Assembly: GCA_019239895.1 (NCBI GenBank)
Contig: JAFAZH010000019.1
Span: 62,001 to 126,000 of the forward strand
Source of the DNA: Abditibacteriaceae bacterium
GTDB taxonomy: Bacteria; Armatimonadota; Abditibacteriia; Abditibacteriales; Abditibacteriaceae
Length of the DNA: 64,000 nt
Direction: 5' to 3'
The notes below the pieces were generated by a model, which worked only from the letters and a program-made list of their open reading frames with translations, was not told where the DNA came from and did no database searches. The number at the start of each line of letters is the position of its first letter. Position 1 is the stretch's first letter. Position numbers and translations under genes: made by a program. Of this stretch, positions 1 to 8,589 are shown piece after piece.

Positions 1-3000
1 CCGCGTGCAACTCACTTCACGGCTGGGAGCATTGAAAATTTCCAGGTTAGCCGGGGGCGACATCCGCTTCCAGAAGGTATAGACGCTGCGACGGTAGAGC
101 GACTCACCATGATCTTGCACGAATGTCTTCGTGTCACCACCCGGCACACCCACCACGCTCCACAAACCATCCGGGTTATAAGGCTTCACGCTGGGGCCAC
201 CCATTTTCGGCGACAGGGTGTTACTAGCGGCGAGCGCATAATCGCGTATCATTTCGCCATCCATACGGAAACGAGGGCCACGTGAGAGCAGGCGATTAAA
301 TGGGTCTTTTTCGCGCTTGAGTGGAGTGGTCACAGCCGCCTGCCGATAAGCCGCCGAAGTGACTATCAACTTAAACATATGCTTCACATCCCAACCGCTC
401 TCACGAAACTCTACCGCCAGCCAGTCGAGTAACTCAGGGTGCGAAGGCGGGTCGCCCATAATGCCAAAGTCCTCGGATGTCCGCACCAGACCTGTGCCGA
501 ACACTTCTTGCCAGAAGCGGTTGACCGTCACCCGTGCCGTGAGCGGATTATCCCGATCTATCATCCACTGCGCCAGTCCCATCCGGTTTTTCGGGGCACC
601 AGGCGGCAATGAACCTAGGGCCGCTGGCACATTGGCTTCAACCTTGTCCTTGGGTTGGTCATACTGGCCACGATAGAGGATATTGGCGAACGGCATGGAG
701 TCGGCTTTTTCCTGCTGGATATGGGTGATAGGATACTTCTGACGGATGCCTTCCTTTTCTTGTTCAAGGCTGGCGGCCAGTTTGGTCGTCTGCTGAAACG
801 GCTCGTCGGCAGTGGTGAGGTAATAAGCAAAAAGGCTCTGCTTTTGCGCGTCTGTGCGCTTGTCGGAGGGAATTGCCAGGAGCGTTGGCAGCACTGCGTT
901 ACTGGCAAGCTGCTTGACCTCGCCTGCGTCCAGCTTACGTCCATAAATCCGCACATCTTGCACCTGGGCGTCACTTAGCACTGCGTTCTGGCTGCGCTGC
1001 CCAATGCGGAACGGCACTGTGGTGCGAATAGTATCTTTTAGCGTATTGGCATTGCCTTCGACCTGCACCTTGGCCTCGACGCCATTCACATAAATCTTGA
1101 CGCCATCAGGTTTTGCCGAGCCATCGTAGGTGACAAAAACATGCTGCCACTCACCGGGTTTGAGTGGGCTATCGGTCGTGACCATCTTGAGCGCATTAAC
1201 GGGCCACTTGTTAATGATGTGGGTGGCGAAGTTACGGTCTTGCACCCATAAATCCCAGCCACGGAAATCATTGGCTTCATCCATGCGCGCAAAGATGGCA
1301 CCACCAGGACCAGCCATTGGTTTAACCCATGCACCATAGCTGAAAGCCTGATCCTTCTCGAAGTCACCCACATTATCGGCGTCAAAGGTTGCACCTGCTT
1401 TAATCACCGGGGCCGGGCCAAGCTTACCATCAAGTTTCCATTCGAGCTTACCGATGGACTTAATTTTCGTCGGCCCGTTCGCCTCGCCACTCACTTCATC
1501 GCCCATGCCCTCATTAAGCGGCGCATGGAACACCAACCCATCAGAGGGCACTTTAAAATCCGTTGCTTTCACAGTGGCAGCCCACTTATTAAAAGCGGGC
1601 ACAGCCTCTTTCTTGCGTCCCTCAACACGCTCTTTGGCAGTCTTAATCAGGTCGGGTAACTGTGTCCAACGGGCGTAATCATCGGGATCAGTCACCACTG
1701 TCATGCTGGGGCCATTGCCATCTTTCACATTCCCATCCAATGCGCCCTGTGTGGTGTTACGGAAGAAGGCACTCATTGAGTAGAAGTCTTTCTGCGTAAT
1801 CGGATCAAATTTATGATCGTGGCAGGCCGCACAGTTCATCGTCATACCCATAAACACCCAGCCAGTCGTGCTGACGCGGTCATTGGCATAGTTGGCCAGG
1901 TTCTCTTCGGCAATGGTGCCGCCTTCATTCGTCGTGATATTGCAGCGTTGAAAACCAGTGGCTACCAGTTGATCTTGCGTCGGCTTGGGCAATAAGTCTC
2001 CAGCGATTTGTTCCACCGTGAAGCGGTCAAACGGTTCATTCTTGTTAAACGCTTTGATGACCCAGTCGCGGTAAGGCCACATTTCGCGGTAGTTATCAAA
2101 GTGCATCCCATGTGTATCGGCATAACGCGCCGCATCCAGCCAGTAGCGGGCGCGATGCTCGCCATAATGCGGCGATTGGAGCAGTTGATCCACCAGTTTG
2201 TCATAGGCATCGGACGACTTATCATTAAGGAATGCCTGTAAAACCTCCGGCTCTGGCGGCAAGCCGGTGAGATCAAGCGCCACTCGCCGCGCCAGGGCAT
2301 AACGTGGTGCCTCCGGTGCAGGCTGTAAACCAGTGGCTTCCAGGCGAGCCAGGATGAAACGATCAATCGGGTTCTTAACCCACTTCACATTTTTAACGGT
2401 GGGCAACGCGGGGCGCTCTGGCTTAATCAGTGACCAGTGCGGCTGCCACGGCGCACCCTGTTCAATCCAGCGGCGGATAAGCGCGATTTGCTCCGGCTTG
2501 AGCGATTTGTGCGACGCCGGGGGCGGCATCATTTCATCCTGATCTTTGCTGGAGATACGCTTGTAGAGCGGACTGGCCAACGGTTTCCCGGCGACAATAG
2601 TTGGGCCATCGCCGCGATCTGCAAAGAAACCTTCTTGAGTGTCCAGCCGCAGTTTCGCCTTGCGTGCGCCAGGATCAGGGCCGTGACAGGCAAAACAATT
2701 CTCGGCCAAGATAGGCCGGATGTCCTTATTGAACTGCACTTTCGCGCCTGTTGGGGTAATGGCCAACTTTTGGCCTGCTGAGTTGGAGGTAGCTGTTTTG
2801 AGTCCCTTGGACGTGACGGTTGGCTTGCTGACAGGAGGCTTGGTGGCGTTAGCTTTCGAGGCTGTTGATTTTGGTGTGCTATTGCTGGCCGATGTCTTGG
2901 GGGATGGAGGAGACTCGGCACCCGCATTGGCTGTCTGATACGCTGCTCCTTCAACGATCCAACGTTTGAGTTTGTCTTTTTGCTCGGCGGTCAGGGCCTT

Positions 3001-3444
3001 GTGAGTTTCCGGTGGCGGCATCAAATCGGTAGCATCTGCCGCAAAAATGCGCTTAACGACTTCGCTCTTAGCCGGGTCGCCGGGCACAATGGCCCCACTG
3101 TCCACCGCGCTTTTGCGATCATTGAGGTGCAACCCGCCCTTGCCCTTGGCAGGCCCATGACAGCCAAAGCAGTTATCGGCTAAAATCGGCTCAATGTCGC
3201 GGTCATATTGTAGCTTGCTGCTCACTGGGGAGTTCCCCTCCGGCGCGTTCGCAGCTTTGGCATCTGCTGCCGCCAATCGGGTATTCAAGGGCACCCAATG
3301 TGCAGGGATATTCAAGGATGCTCTCACATCACCAGCCGACCAAACGGCAGCAACGGGCATCAAGAAAGCGGCACCCAAAGATAAGTAACGGGCAACACGT
3401 TGAGTTGAAGACAAGGATAGACGTAGCATAGGCAACCGAAACAT
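1..3444 (-). CDS. DUF1549/DUF1553 cytochrome-like protein with LamG domain, C-terminus cut by window edge
   Basis: The minus frame is open from ATG at 3444 to base 1 (1148 codons) and continues beyond the window. After a hydrophobic N-terminus come two haem-type motifs: CFGCH (residues 92-96) and CFACH (250-254), each followed by an MPPP stretch as in PSCyt1 domains. DUF1549 follows (about residues 290-500, including NCAACHDHKFDPI), then a LamG/concanavalin-like region (about 590-790) and DUF1553 (about 890 onward, with FGTGLVRTSEDFG and, at the edge, PSREVSCTR). Roughly 100-200 residues are probably missing. The family is abundant in Planctomycetota, Verrucomicrobiota and Armatimonadota, is predicted to be exported, and is usually paired with a DUF1501 gene; its biochemical role is not established. 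No clear Shine-Dalgarno is seen; Met6 (3429) is an alternative start. It is divergent from the aldo/keto reductase. Confidence 0.9.
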   Translation of the reverse strand, partial: MFRLPMLRLSLSSTQRVARYLSLGAAFLMPVAAVWSAGDVRASLNIPAHWVPLNTRLAAADAKAANAPEGNSPVSSKLQYDRDIEPILADNCFGCHGPAKGKGGLHLNDRKSAVDSGAIVPGDPAKSEVVKRIFAADATDLMPPPETHKALTAEQKDKLKRWIVEGAAYQTANAGAESPPSPKTSASNSTPKSTASKANATKPPVSKPTVTSKGLKTATSNSAGQKLAITPTGAKVQFNKDIRPILAENCFACHGPDPGARKAKLRLDTQEGFFADRGDGPTIVAGKPLASPLYKRISSKDQDEMMPPPASHKSLKPEQIALIRRWIEQGAPWQPHWSLIKPERPALPTVKNVKWVKNPIDRFILARLEATGLQPAPEAPRYALARRVALDLTGLPPEPEVLQAFLNDKSSDAYDKLVDQLLQSPHYGEHRARYWLDAARYADTHGMHFDNYREMWPYRDWVIKAFNKNEPFDRFTVEQIAGDLLPKPTQDQLVATGFQRCNITTNEGGTIAEENLANYANDRVSTTGWVFMGMTMNCAACHDHKFDPITQKDFYSMSAFFRNTTQGALDGNVKDGNGPSMTVVTDPDDYARWTQLPDLIKTAKERVEGRKKEAVPAFNKWAATVKATDFKVPSDGLVFHAPLNEGMGDEVSGEANGPTKIKSIGKLEWKLDGKLGPAPVIKAGATFDADNVGDFEKDQAFSYGAWVKPMAGPGGAIFARMDEANDFRGWDLWVQDRNFATHIINKWPVNALKMVTTDSPLKPGEWQHVFVTYDGSAKPDGVKIYVNGVEAKVQVEGNANTLKDTIRTTVPFRIGQRSQNAVLSDAQVQDVRIYGRKLDAGEVKQLASNAVLPTLLAIPSDKRTDAQKQSLFAYYLTTADEPFQQTTKLAASLEQEKEGIRQKYPITHIQQEKADSMPFANILYRGQYDQPKDKVEANVPAALGSLPPGAPKNRMGLAQWMIDRDNPLTARVTVNRFWQEVFGTGLVRTSEDFGIMGDPPSHPELLDWLAVEFRESGWDVKHMFKLIVTSAAYRQAAVTTPLKREKDPFNRLLSRGPRFRMDGEMIRDYALAASNTLSPKMGGPSVKPYNPDGLWSVVGVPGGDTKTFVQDHGESLYRRSVYTFWKRMSPPANLEIFNAPSREVSCTR

Positions 3445-3558
3445 TCTTATTTATGACAAATGACGGGTTTATAAGTTCTGGTAATCAGTGGCATAATAGT
3501 TTAACTGACTGCTTCCGGTGGTGCTGCTACCTAATTATAAAAGGAATAAGTATCCAAC

Positions 3559-4542
3559 ATGAAAAAACGCAAATTCAACCATACCACAAGATCAGTGAGT
3601 GAAATCGGCCTGGGTTGTTGGCAGCTCGGCGGCTCGGATTGGGGCAGTATAGACGAGAAATCAGCATTCCAAATCCTGTCAAATGCCGTTGAGGCCGGGG
3701 TAGACTTTTTCGACACAGCCGATGTCTACGGCAACGGGCACAGTGAAACGCTGATTGGCAAATTCCTGCAAGGGTGTTCTGAGTCAATCTTTGTCGCCAC
3801 CAAGTTAGGACGCACTGGCGATCTTTTTCCCGACAAATACACAGAAGACGGTATCCGTGCCGCAACCGAGGCATCACTCAAGCGGTTAGGAGTCGAGGCA
3901 TTGGATTTAACTCAATTGCACTGCATACCGATGCCTGTGCTACAGCAGGGCGAGGTGTTCGAGTGGCTGCGCCGCCTGCAACAAGAGGGTAAAATCAAAG
4001 CCTTTGGCGCGAGTGTAGAATCAATGGAAGAAGCCCTGCTCTGCCTGGAACAACCCGGCTTGACCTCGTTGCAGATCATCTTCAATATCTTTCGCCAGAA
4101 GCCCATCAGCACTCTGTTCCCGGAAGCGCAAGCAAAAGGGGTAGCTATTATTGTGCGCTTGCCCCTGGCCAGCGGCTTATTGGCCGGGAAGATGACCAAA
4201 ACCACTCAGTTCCCGCAGAACGATCATCGCAATTACAATCGGGATGGGCAAGCATTTAACGTAGGAGAGACTTTCGCAGGATTACCTTACGAAAAAGGTG
4301 TGGATTTGGCTGACACGCTCAAAGACTTGGTGCCACAAGATATCACAATGGCGCAGATGGCCCAGCGATGGATTCTGGATCATGAGGCGGTTTCAGTGGT
4401 GATTACCGGGGCCAGTCGCCCGGAGCAGGTTAAAGCTAATGCAGCAGTGGCAGAGTTGGCCCCACTTGAGCCAGAACTACACCAACGCTTACGGAGCTTT
4501 TACGAGCAAGCAGTGCAACAGCACATTCGCGGCCCCTATTGA
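3559..4542 (+). CDS. aldo/keto reductase
   Basis: A 327-aa NADPH-dependent oxidoreductase of the AKR superfamily (TIM barrel), predicted cytoplasmic. The catalytic tetrad is visible: Asp52 and Tyr57 in FDTADVYG, Lys82 in ATKLG and His121 in QLHC. The C-terminal part has the cofactor-binding wording VVITGASRPEQV near residue 285. The length is usual for the family. ATG at 3559 is preceded by AAGGA at about 14 nt, a loose but acceptable ribosome binding site. Its 3' end faces the 3' end of the next minus-strand gene across 22 bp. The closest kin are probably the general aldehyde/ketone reductases often found in sugar-catabolism loci; the substrate cannot be read from sequence. Confidence 0.92.
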   Translation: MKKRKFNHTTRSVSEIGLGCWQLGGSDWGSIDEKSAFQILSNAVEAGVDFFDTADVYGNGHSETLIGKFLQGCSESIFVATKLGRTGDLFPDKYTEDGIRAATEASLKRLGVEALDLTQLHCIPMPVLQQGEVFEWLRRLQQEGKIKAFGASVESMEEALLCLEQPGLTSLQIIFNIFRQKPISTLFPEAQAKGVAIIVRLPLASGLLAGKMTKTTQFPQNDHRNYNRDGQAFNVGETFAGLPYEKGVDLADTLKDLVPQDITMAQMAQRWILDHEAVSVVITGASRPEQVKANAAVAELAPLEPELHQRLRSFYEQAVQQHIRGPY

Positions 4543-4564
4543 TAAAGATTGGCACCGCGATTTT

Positions 4565-6781
4565 CTATGCTGCCACTCCATAGTCCACAACAACTCCATT
4601 GATGAGCAGCTTGTGCCCCAGCCGTGCAACTTTGCCATGAGCCGGTGCTAAAACGACGAGTTTGGCGCTATCTGCGGCTAAGGTAACATGGACGCGGTTA
4701 GTTACATTCTTCAGCAGAAACTTCTGAGATACCGCATCATAAACATCATAGCGGCCTGTATCTAGCGAGAGGATTATCTGCTTTTGCTGCGGATAGGGAT
4801 TGTAGCAGAGCTTGGTAGGATAAGCTGGTTGGCGATAGAAATCTGTGGCCAGGCAGTCCAAGGCCAGAATCTTAGCATCACTGGTGCGGCCAACGATAGC
4901 GCCTAAAATGCCAACATAGCTGGAACCGTAGAGTCCCCTATCTGTAGCTGGCCCCCACTTCATAACGACTGGATCACCTGTGGCGCAGGGGCTTTGGCCT
5001 TGCCACTCGCGGCGCAGTCCTTCATAGGCAATGACGCTTTTAGCATCTTCTCGCCACAAGGGTGGTGATTGATGCTCGACAGGTAAGCCATCGGGATAGA
5101 AAAGGCGGGCGGCATTGGCCAAGTTGAGCATCCACTTACCGATAGCTCGCGCGTAGTGAGGATCATAACGCACGAGCGGCACTAGGGCCGCCGCCTGAAC
5201 GAAGGTGTTCATAGCAAAGGCATAACCGCCCCGGTTGTCCACGCTCCCCACCAGGCCAGCACAATTATAGTCACCCCAGCGTCCCGTCGTGACGCCCCAA
5301 CCACCCCGGCAGTCGCTGATGCCAAAACTCCAGTTCAATAGTTTGTCAACGTTATAATGGCGCTCCAACTCTGCGTTCAATCGTGCTGCGGTGAGAGCGC
5401 CCCACGGGAGCAGAACTTCGTAATAAGGGTTATTCTGGCGCTGCTCCAAAAATCGCAGTGACCCTTCAGCGGCCTGAAGATACTTGGCGTCACGAAAGCG
5501 GTTCCAGGCTGCATATTGAAGCCAGGCTACTCCCGCCGCTGCATCCGGCTCCTTCCAGTGGCCATTGTCCACCGGTTGCATAGTCTTGAAGTTGAACGCG
5601 GTGTGATCGAAGTTAGGAGTGCCCCGATTACTGCCACCCAATGTACCATAGGCATCATACCAGCGATTCGCGGTGGCCTGGACGATCCCCGGCATGGTTG
5701 CTTGTTGGCGATAGCGGTCGGCCAGAGCATAGAAAATGATATGCGGCCAGATATCATACCAGAATGAACCTCCTGCCTCGGTATTGGTGCCATTGAGGAC
5801 AAGATTGCTGCCATGCTGCGAGTTATAGAAAGCCTGGCACATCCTGACATAATCGTGTTCCTGGTGGCTCTTATCAATACCAACGAGGGTCGCCCCTAAC
5901 ACGGCTCCCATGCAGTTAATGCCTTCTTCCTGACTGGTGCCCTGCCGTTTATCGCCCACATAACTGCAAAGCCCAAACGCCGGGCCGCTGTTATTTACTT
6001 GTGAGTTATCCAGCCAGATTAAGGGCAGGTATTGACCCTGGCGCTGGAAGTCAAAAACAAAGCGGTCATAGTTAAGTGCGCGCTCACGCCAATTTATGAT
6101 GTGGAACGGTTGCGGCAAGTTGGGCATCAGGTCTACGGCTTCAAGGTTCCGCTGGCCTGGAATGACTCTGGGGGCTGGCACATCAACCAGGTTCGGTAAA
6201 AACTCCAGAGAAGCGAAGTCCACAGCCGCTCCCGGCGGCCCCTCTAAGCCGAGTTGCACTTGCACCATTGGGTGCTGGTTTAAATGCAGCAAGCGCGGAT
6301 CAATTTCTAAAGTTTGCAGCCCCGTCCGCGTCTCCCCTTGAAATGGGCCATAATCAGCGTCTACTCCCTGACCCCGAATATTCCCATGCAGGCGCACCAA
6401 CCATCGCCCGCCGCCTGCAAGACGGCTCACCCGCACCCTGATGATTCCAACTGTCTTAGGCAGCCAAACGTGAGACACAGCCGCTATTGCCCATTCCCTG
6501 CCAGGGGCCACCTTGATCTGCAAGCCGCTGGCCTGGACGCTGACTTGGGCGTCATTCATGCGCTCTTGCCAGAAATTAGGTTGATGGACTATATCCGTTG
6601 ACCACAGAATTGCTTGAGCAGGTAAAGCCACGGCGCGCACCGGCCTGATGGCAATGAACAAAGTAAAAGCAAGCAACGGCAAAACTTTATTAGGCCAGCG
6701 TGCATTCCGGCCCCGCCTATAATATCCCGGCTCATGGTTCTGATTACACATACCCATCGTGGGAGTAGACAAATCACTCAT
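4565..6781 (-). CDS. secreted protein, predicted alpha/alpha-toroid glycosidase-like, unknown function
   Basis: 738 aa. A basic stretch and hydrophobic segment (about residues 30-52, ending in VRAVALPAQA) look like a signal peptide set back by an extended N-terminus; Met10 or Met12 may be the true start, and no convincing Shine-Dalgarno precedes either. Residues about 55-200 look like a beta-sandwich module, and 230-610 are rich in Trp, Tyr and Ala helices with spacing seen in (alpha/alpha)6 barrels, for example GGSFWYDIWPHIIFYALADR and GGYAFAMNTFVQAAALVPL. The end (about 650-738) returns to beta-rich sequence. I do not recognise a named family or catalytic pair. The layout resembles exported polysaccharide-active enzymes, consistent with the GH99-like gene that follows divergently. 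Confidence 0.8.
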   Translation of the reverse strand: MSDLSTPTMGMCNQNHEPGYYRRGRNARWPNKVLPLLAFTLFIAIRPVRAVALPAQAILWSTDIVHQPNFWQERMNDAQVSVQASGLQIKVAPGREWAIAAVSHVWLPKTVGIIRVRVSRLAGGGRWLVRLHGNIRGQGVDADYGPFQGETRTGLQTLEIDPRLLHLNQHPMVQVQLGLEGPPGAAVDFASLEFLPNLVDVPAPRVIPGQRNLEAVDLMPNLPQPFHIINWRERALNYDRFVFDFQRQGQYLPLIWLDNSQVNNSGPAFGLCSYVGDKRQGTSQEEGINCMGAVLGATLVGIDKSHQEHDYVRMCQAFYNSQHGSNLVLNGTNTEAGGSFWYDIWPHIIFYALADRYRQQATMPGIVQATANRWYDAYGTLGGSNRGTPNFDHTAFNFKTMQPVDNGHWKEPDAAAGVAWLQYAAWNRFRDAKYLQAAEGSLRFLEQRQNNPYYEVLLPWGALTAARLNAELERHYNVDKLLNWSFGISDCRGGWGVTTGRWGDYNCAGLVGSVDNRGGYAFAMNTFVQAAALVPLVRYDPHYARAIGKWMLNLANAARLFYPDGLPVEHQSPPLWREDAKSVIAYEGLRREWQGQSPCATGDPVVMKWGPATDRGLYGSSYVGILGAIVGRTSDAKILALDCLATDFYRQPAYPTKLCYNPYPQQKQIILSLDTGRYDVYDAVSQKFLLKNVTNRVHVTLAADSAKLVVLAPAHGKVARLGHKLLINGVVVDYGVAA

Positions 6782-7103
6782 AGAAATCAGCTTTTTAATT
6801 TACCAATCAGATAAGGTCAATCAGGAGATGTGGCGATTGAGCCAATGCATATATGTCTACCGATTGCAACGACCCCATGATCTGAGCCGCCTGGCCGCAA
6901 CAGCCGCCTTAGTGGAAGCTAACCACACCGGCGATTAGTCACAGCCCGATTAATTGTCAGCCTGGTTCTGGCCCAGTTAAAGTGAAAGATAAGACAACAC
7001 CAATCTGTAAATCAAGAGCGCCTAAATAAATAAAGTTCAAGTATTGTTTAAGAGGTCATCTAAGCTCATTAATTTAGGCACTTTAAGAACCTAGGAGTAA
7101 AAC
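6782..7103. other. 322-bp divergent intergenic region
   Basis: This AT-rich spacer lies between the starts of two divergent genes and must hold both promoters. I see no convincing -35/-10 pair, operator palindrome or RNA structure. The only clear signal is the GGAG Shine-Dalgarno about 6 nt before the ATG at 7104. Confidence 0.5.
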
Positions 7104-8372
7104 ATGATACGTTTAACGATTTTGACAATGGGTGTCCTGCTGATGGGTACTGCGGCATTCGCTCAGATTATCGCAGCACAGGCCACCGCACAGGAGATGA
7201 CGATGGATAACAAAGTCTTCGTTGGTTATCAAGGTTGGGCCATGCCGCTGCGCCAGGAAGATGGGGCTAAGTGGGTGCATTACGGCTGGCGTGGACAATT
7301 CAAGCCGGGCTTTTCCACCGTGGAGATGTGGCCTGATACCACCGACCTGAATGCCGATGAAAAGGTGCCGACGGACTTTCGCCATAAAGACGGCAGTGTG
7401 GCCTATGTGCCCGACGCGCAGAATCCTAAAACGGTCAACCGCCACTTCTCATGGATGAAGCAATACGGCATTGATGGTGCCTTCTTGCAGCGTTTCGTTA
7501 ACCCGGCGTCCAACCCCAGAGAACGCCCATCCATAGATCGCGTGCTACAAAATGTGCGGGCTGCCTCCAAAGCTAATGGCGTGGCCTGGGGCATGATGTA
7601 TGACCTCTCAGGGGTTAAGGCGGAAGATATTTTCCCGAAGGTTTCAACCGACTGGAAATATCTGGTGGGGGAATTAAAAATCCGTGATGATGCCCACTAC
7701 ATCCACCATCGGAATAAGCCCGTTGTCGTGTTGTGGGGCGTCGGCTTCAATGACAACCGGCCCGCGCCCAGTGCCTATTTGAGCCTGATCCAATTCCTCA
7801 AAAACGATCCGGTCTATGGTGGCAACACGGTGATTTTGGGTGTGCCCTTTTACTGGCGGACGCAAACCCGCGACACCACGACCGACCCATCGCTCTTTGA
7901 AGTCTTGAAAGCCGCTGATGTCATCGCACCGTGGCCTGTGGGTCGCTATGGAACGCCGGAGGACGCCCTGCGCATCGGCCAAACAGAGCGTGCGCCGGAT
8001 GTAGCCTGGACGACAGCTAATCACCTTGATTATCTGCCCGGTGCTTTTCCCGGCTTTAGCTGGTCGAACTTGATGAAAACCCGCGATAAAACGAGTCCGT
8101 TTAACCAGATTCCACGCCTAGGCGGACGCTTTTTATGGTCACAGGCCGTCAGCGCCAAACGTGCGGGGGCGAAGATGCTCTACATTGCTATGTTCGACGA
8201 AATTGACGAAGGTACCGCAATTTTCAAGGTCTCGAACGACCCGCCAGAGGGCGAAACCCCGTTTGTGACTTACGATGGCTTGCCCGCCGATCATTATATG
8301 TGGCTGGCAGGCCAGATTGGAAAAATGATGCGCGGCGAGATTCCCGCCACCGACGAAATGCCTAAACGGTAG
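7104..8372 (+). CDS. secreted glycoside hydrolase family 71/99-like protein
   Basis: 422 aa with a Sec signal peptide (MIRLTILTMGVLLMGTAAFA, cleavage near residue 20-30). The mature part matches the GH99/GH71-like fold by its wording: VFVGYQGWAMPL near the start, the HYGWRG and TVEMWPDT strands, then MKQYGIDGAFLQRFV, NKPVVVLWGVGFND and IAMFDEIDEGTAIFKV. Database relatives are often labelled xylosidase/arabinosidase or endo-alpha-mannosidase-like; the exact linkage cut is unknown. FDEIDEG is a likely carboxylate-bearing active-site strand (inference). The start is fixed by GGAG about 6 nt upstream. A strong inverted repeat lies 80 bp after the stop and may end its transcript. Confidence 0.85.
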   Translation: MIRLTILTMGVLLMGTAAFAQIIAAQATAQEMTMDNKVFVGYQGWAMPLRQEDGAKWVHYGWRGQFKPGFSTVEMWPDTTDLNADEKVPTDFRHKDGSVAYVPDAQNPKTVNRHFSWMKQYGIDGAFLQRFVNPASNPRERPSIDRVLQNVRAASKANGVAWGMMYDLSGVKAEDIFPKVSTDWKYLVGELKIRDDAHYIHHRNKPVVVLWGVGFNDNRPAPSAYLSLIQFLKNDPVYGGNTVILGVPFYWRTQTRDTTTDPSLFEVLKAADVIAPWPVGRYGTPEDALRIGQTERAPDVAWTTANHLDYLPGAFPGFSWSNLMKTRDKTSPFNQIPRLGGRFLWSQAVSAKRAGAKMLYIAMFDEIDEGTAIFKVSNDPPEGETPFVTYDGLPADHYMWLAGQIGKMMRGEIPATDEMPKR

Positions 8373-8452
8373 TTAACATCCAGTCCCATAAAGCGAATTT
8401 AATAGCTTTGAATAGACGATTACGCCCAGCGCGGCCTATTTAAAAATATAAG

Positions 8453-8486
8453 GGGGTGCGGCGATGAATCACCTGCGCCGCACCCC
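8453..8486. terminator. bidirectional hairpin terminator
   Basis: A perfect 11-bp stem (8453-8463 pairs with 8476-8486, arm GGGGTGCGGCG) closes a 12-nt loop. It sits between convergent genes. Read on the minus strand, the stem is followed by a T-rich run (8440-8451), so it best serves the FecR-domain gene, but it could also stop the GH99-like transcript. Confidence 0.75.
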
Positions 8487-8589
8487 AGCTAACATCCACA
8501 CCATTGTCTTGGCTGCATTCGGTTACGAAGAACACTTGCCAACATCCGGGCTTCCTGCATCAATGTACTGTTAACAATCAGACTCCATG

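Noticed and set aside
359..2954. Several 70-140 aa frames on both strands across the left end
   Set aside because: They are shadows of the long minus-strand DUF1549/DUF1553 frame, which stays open to base 1 and has clear domain motifs.
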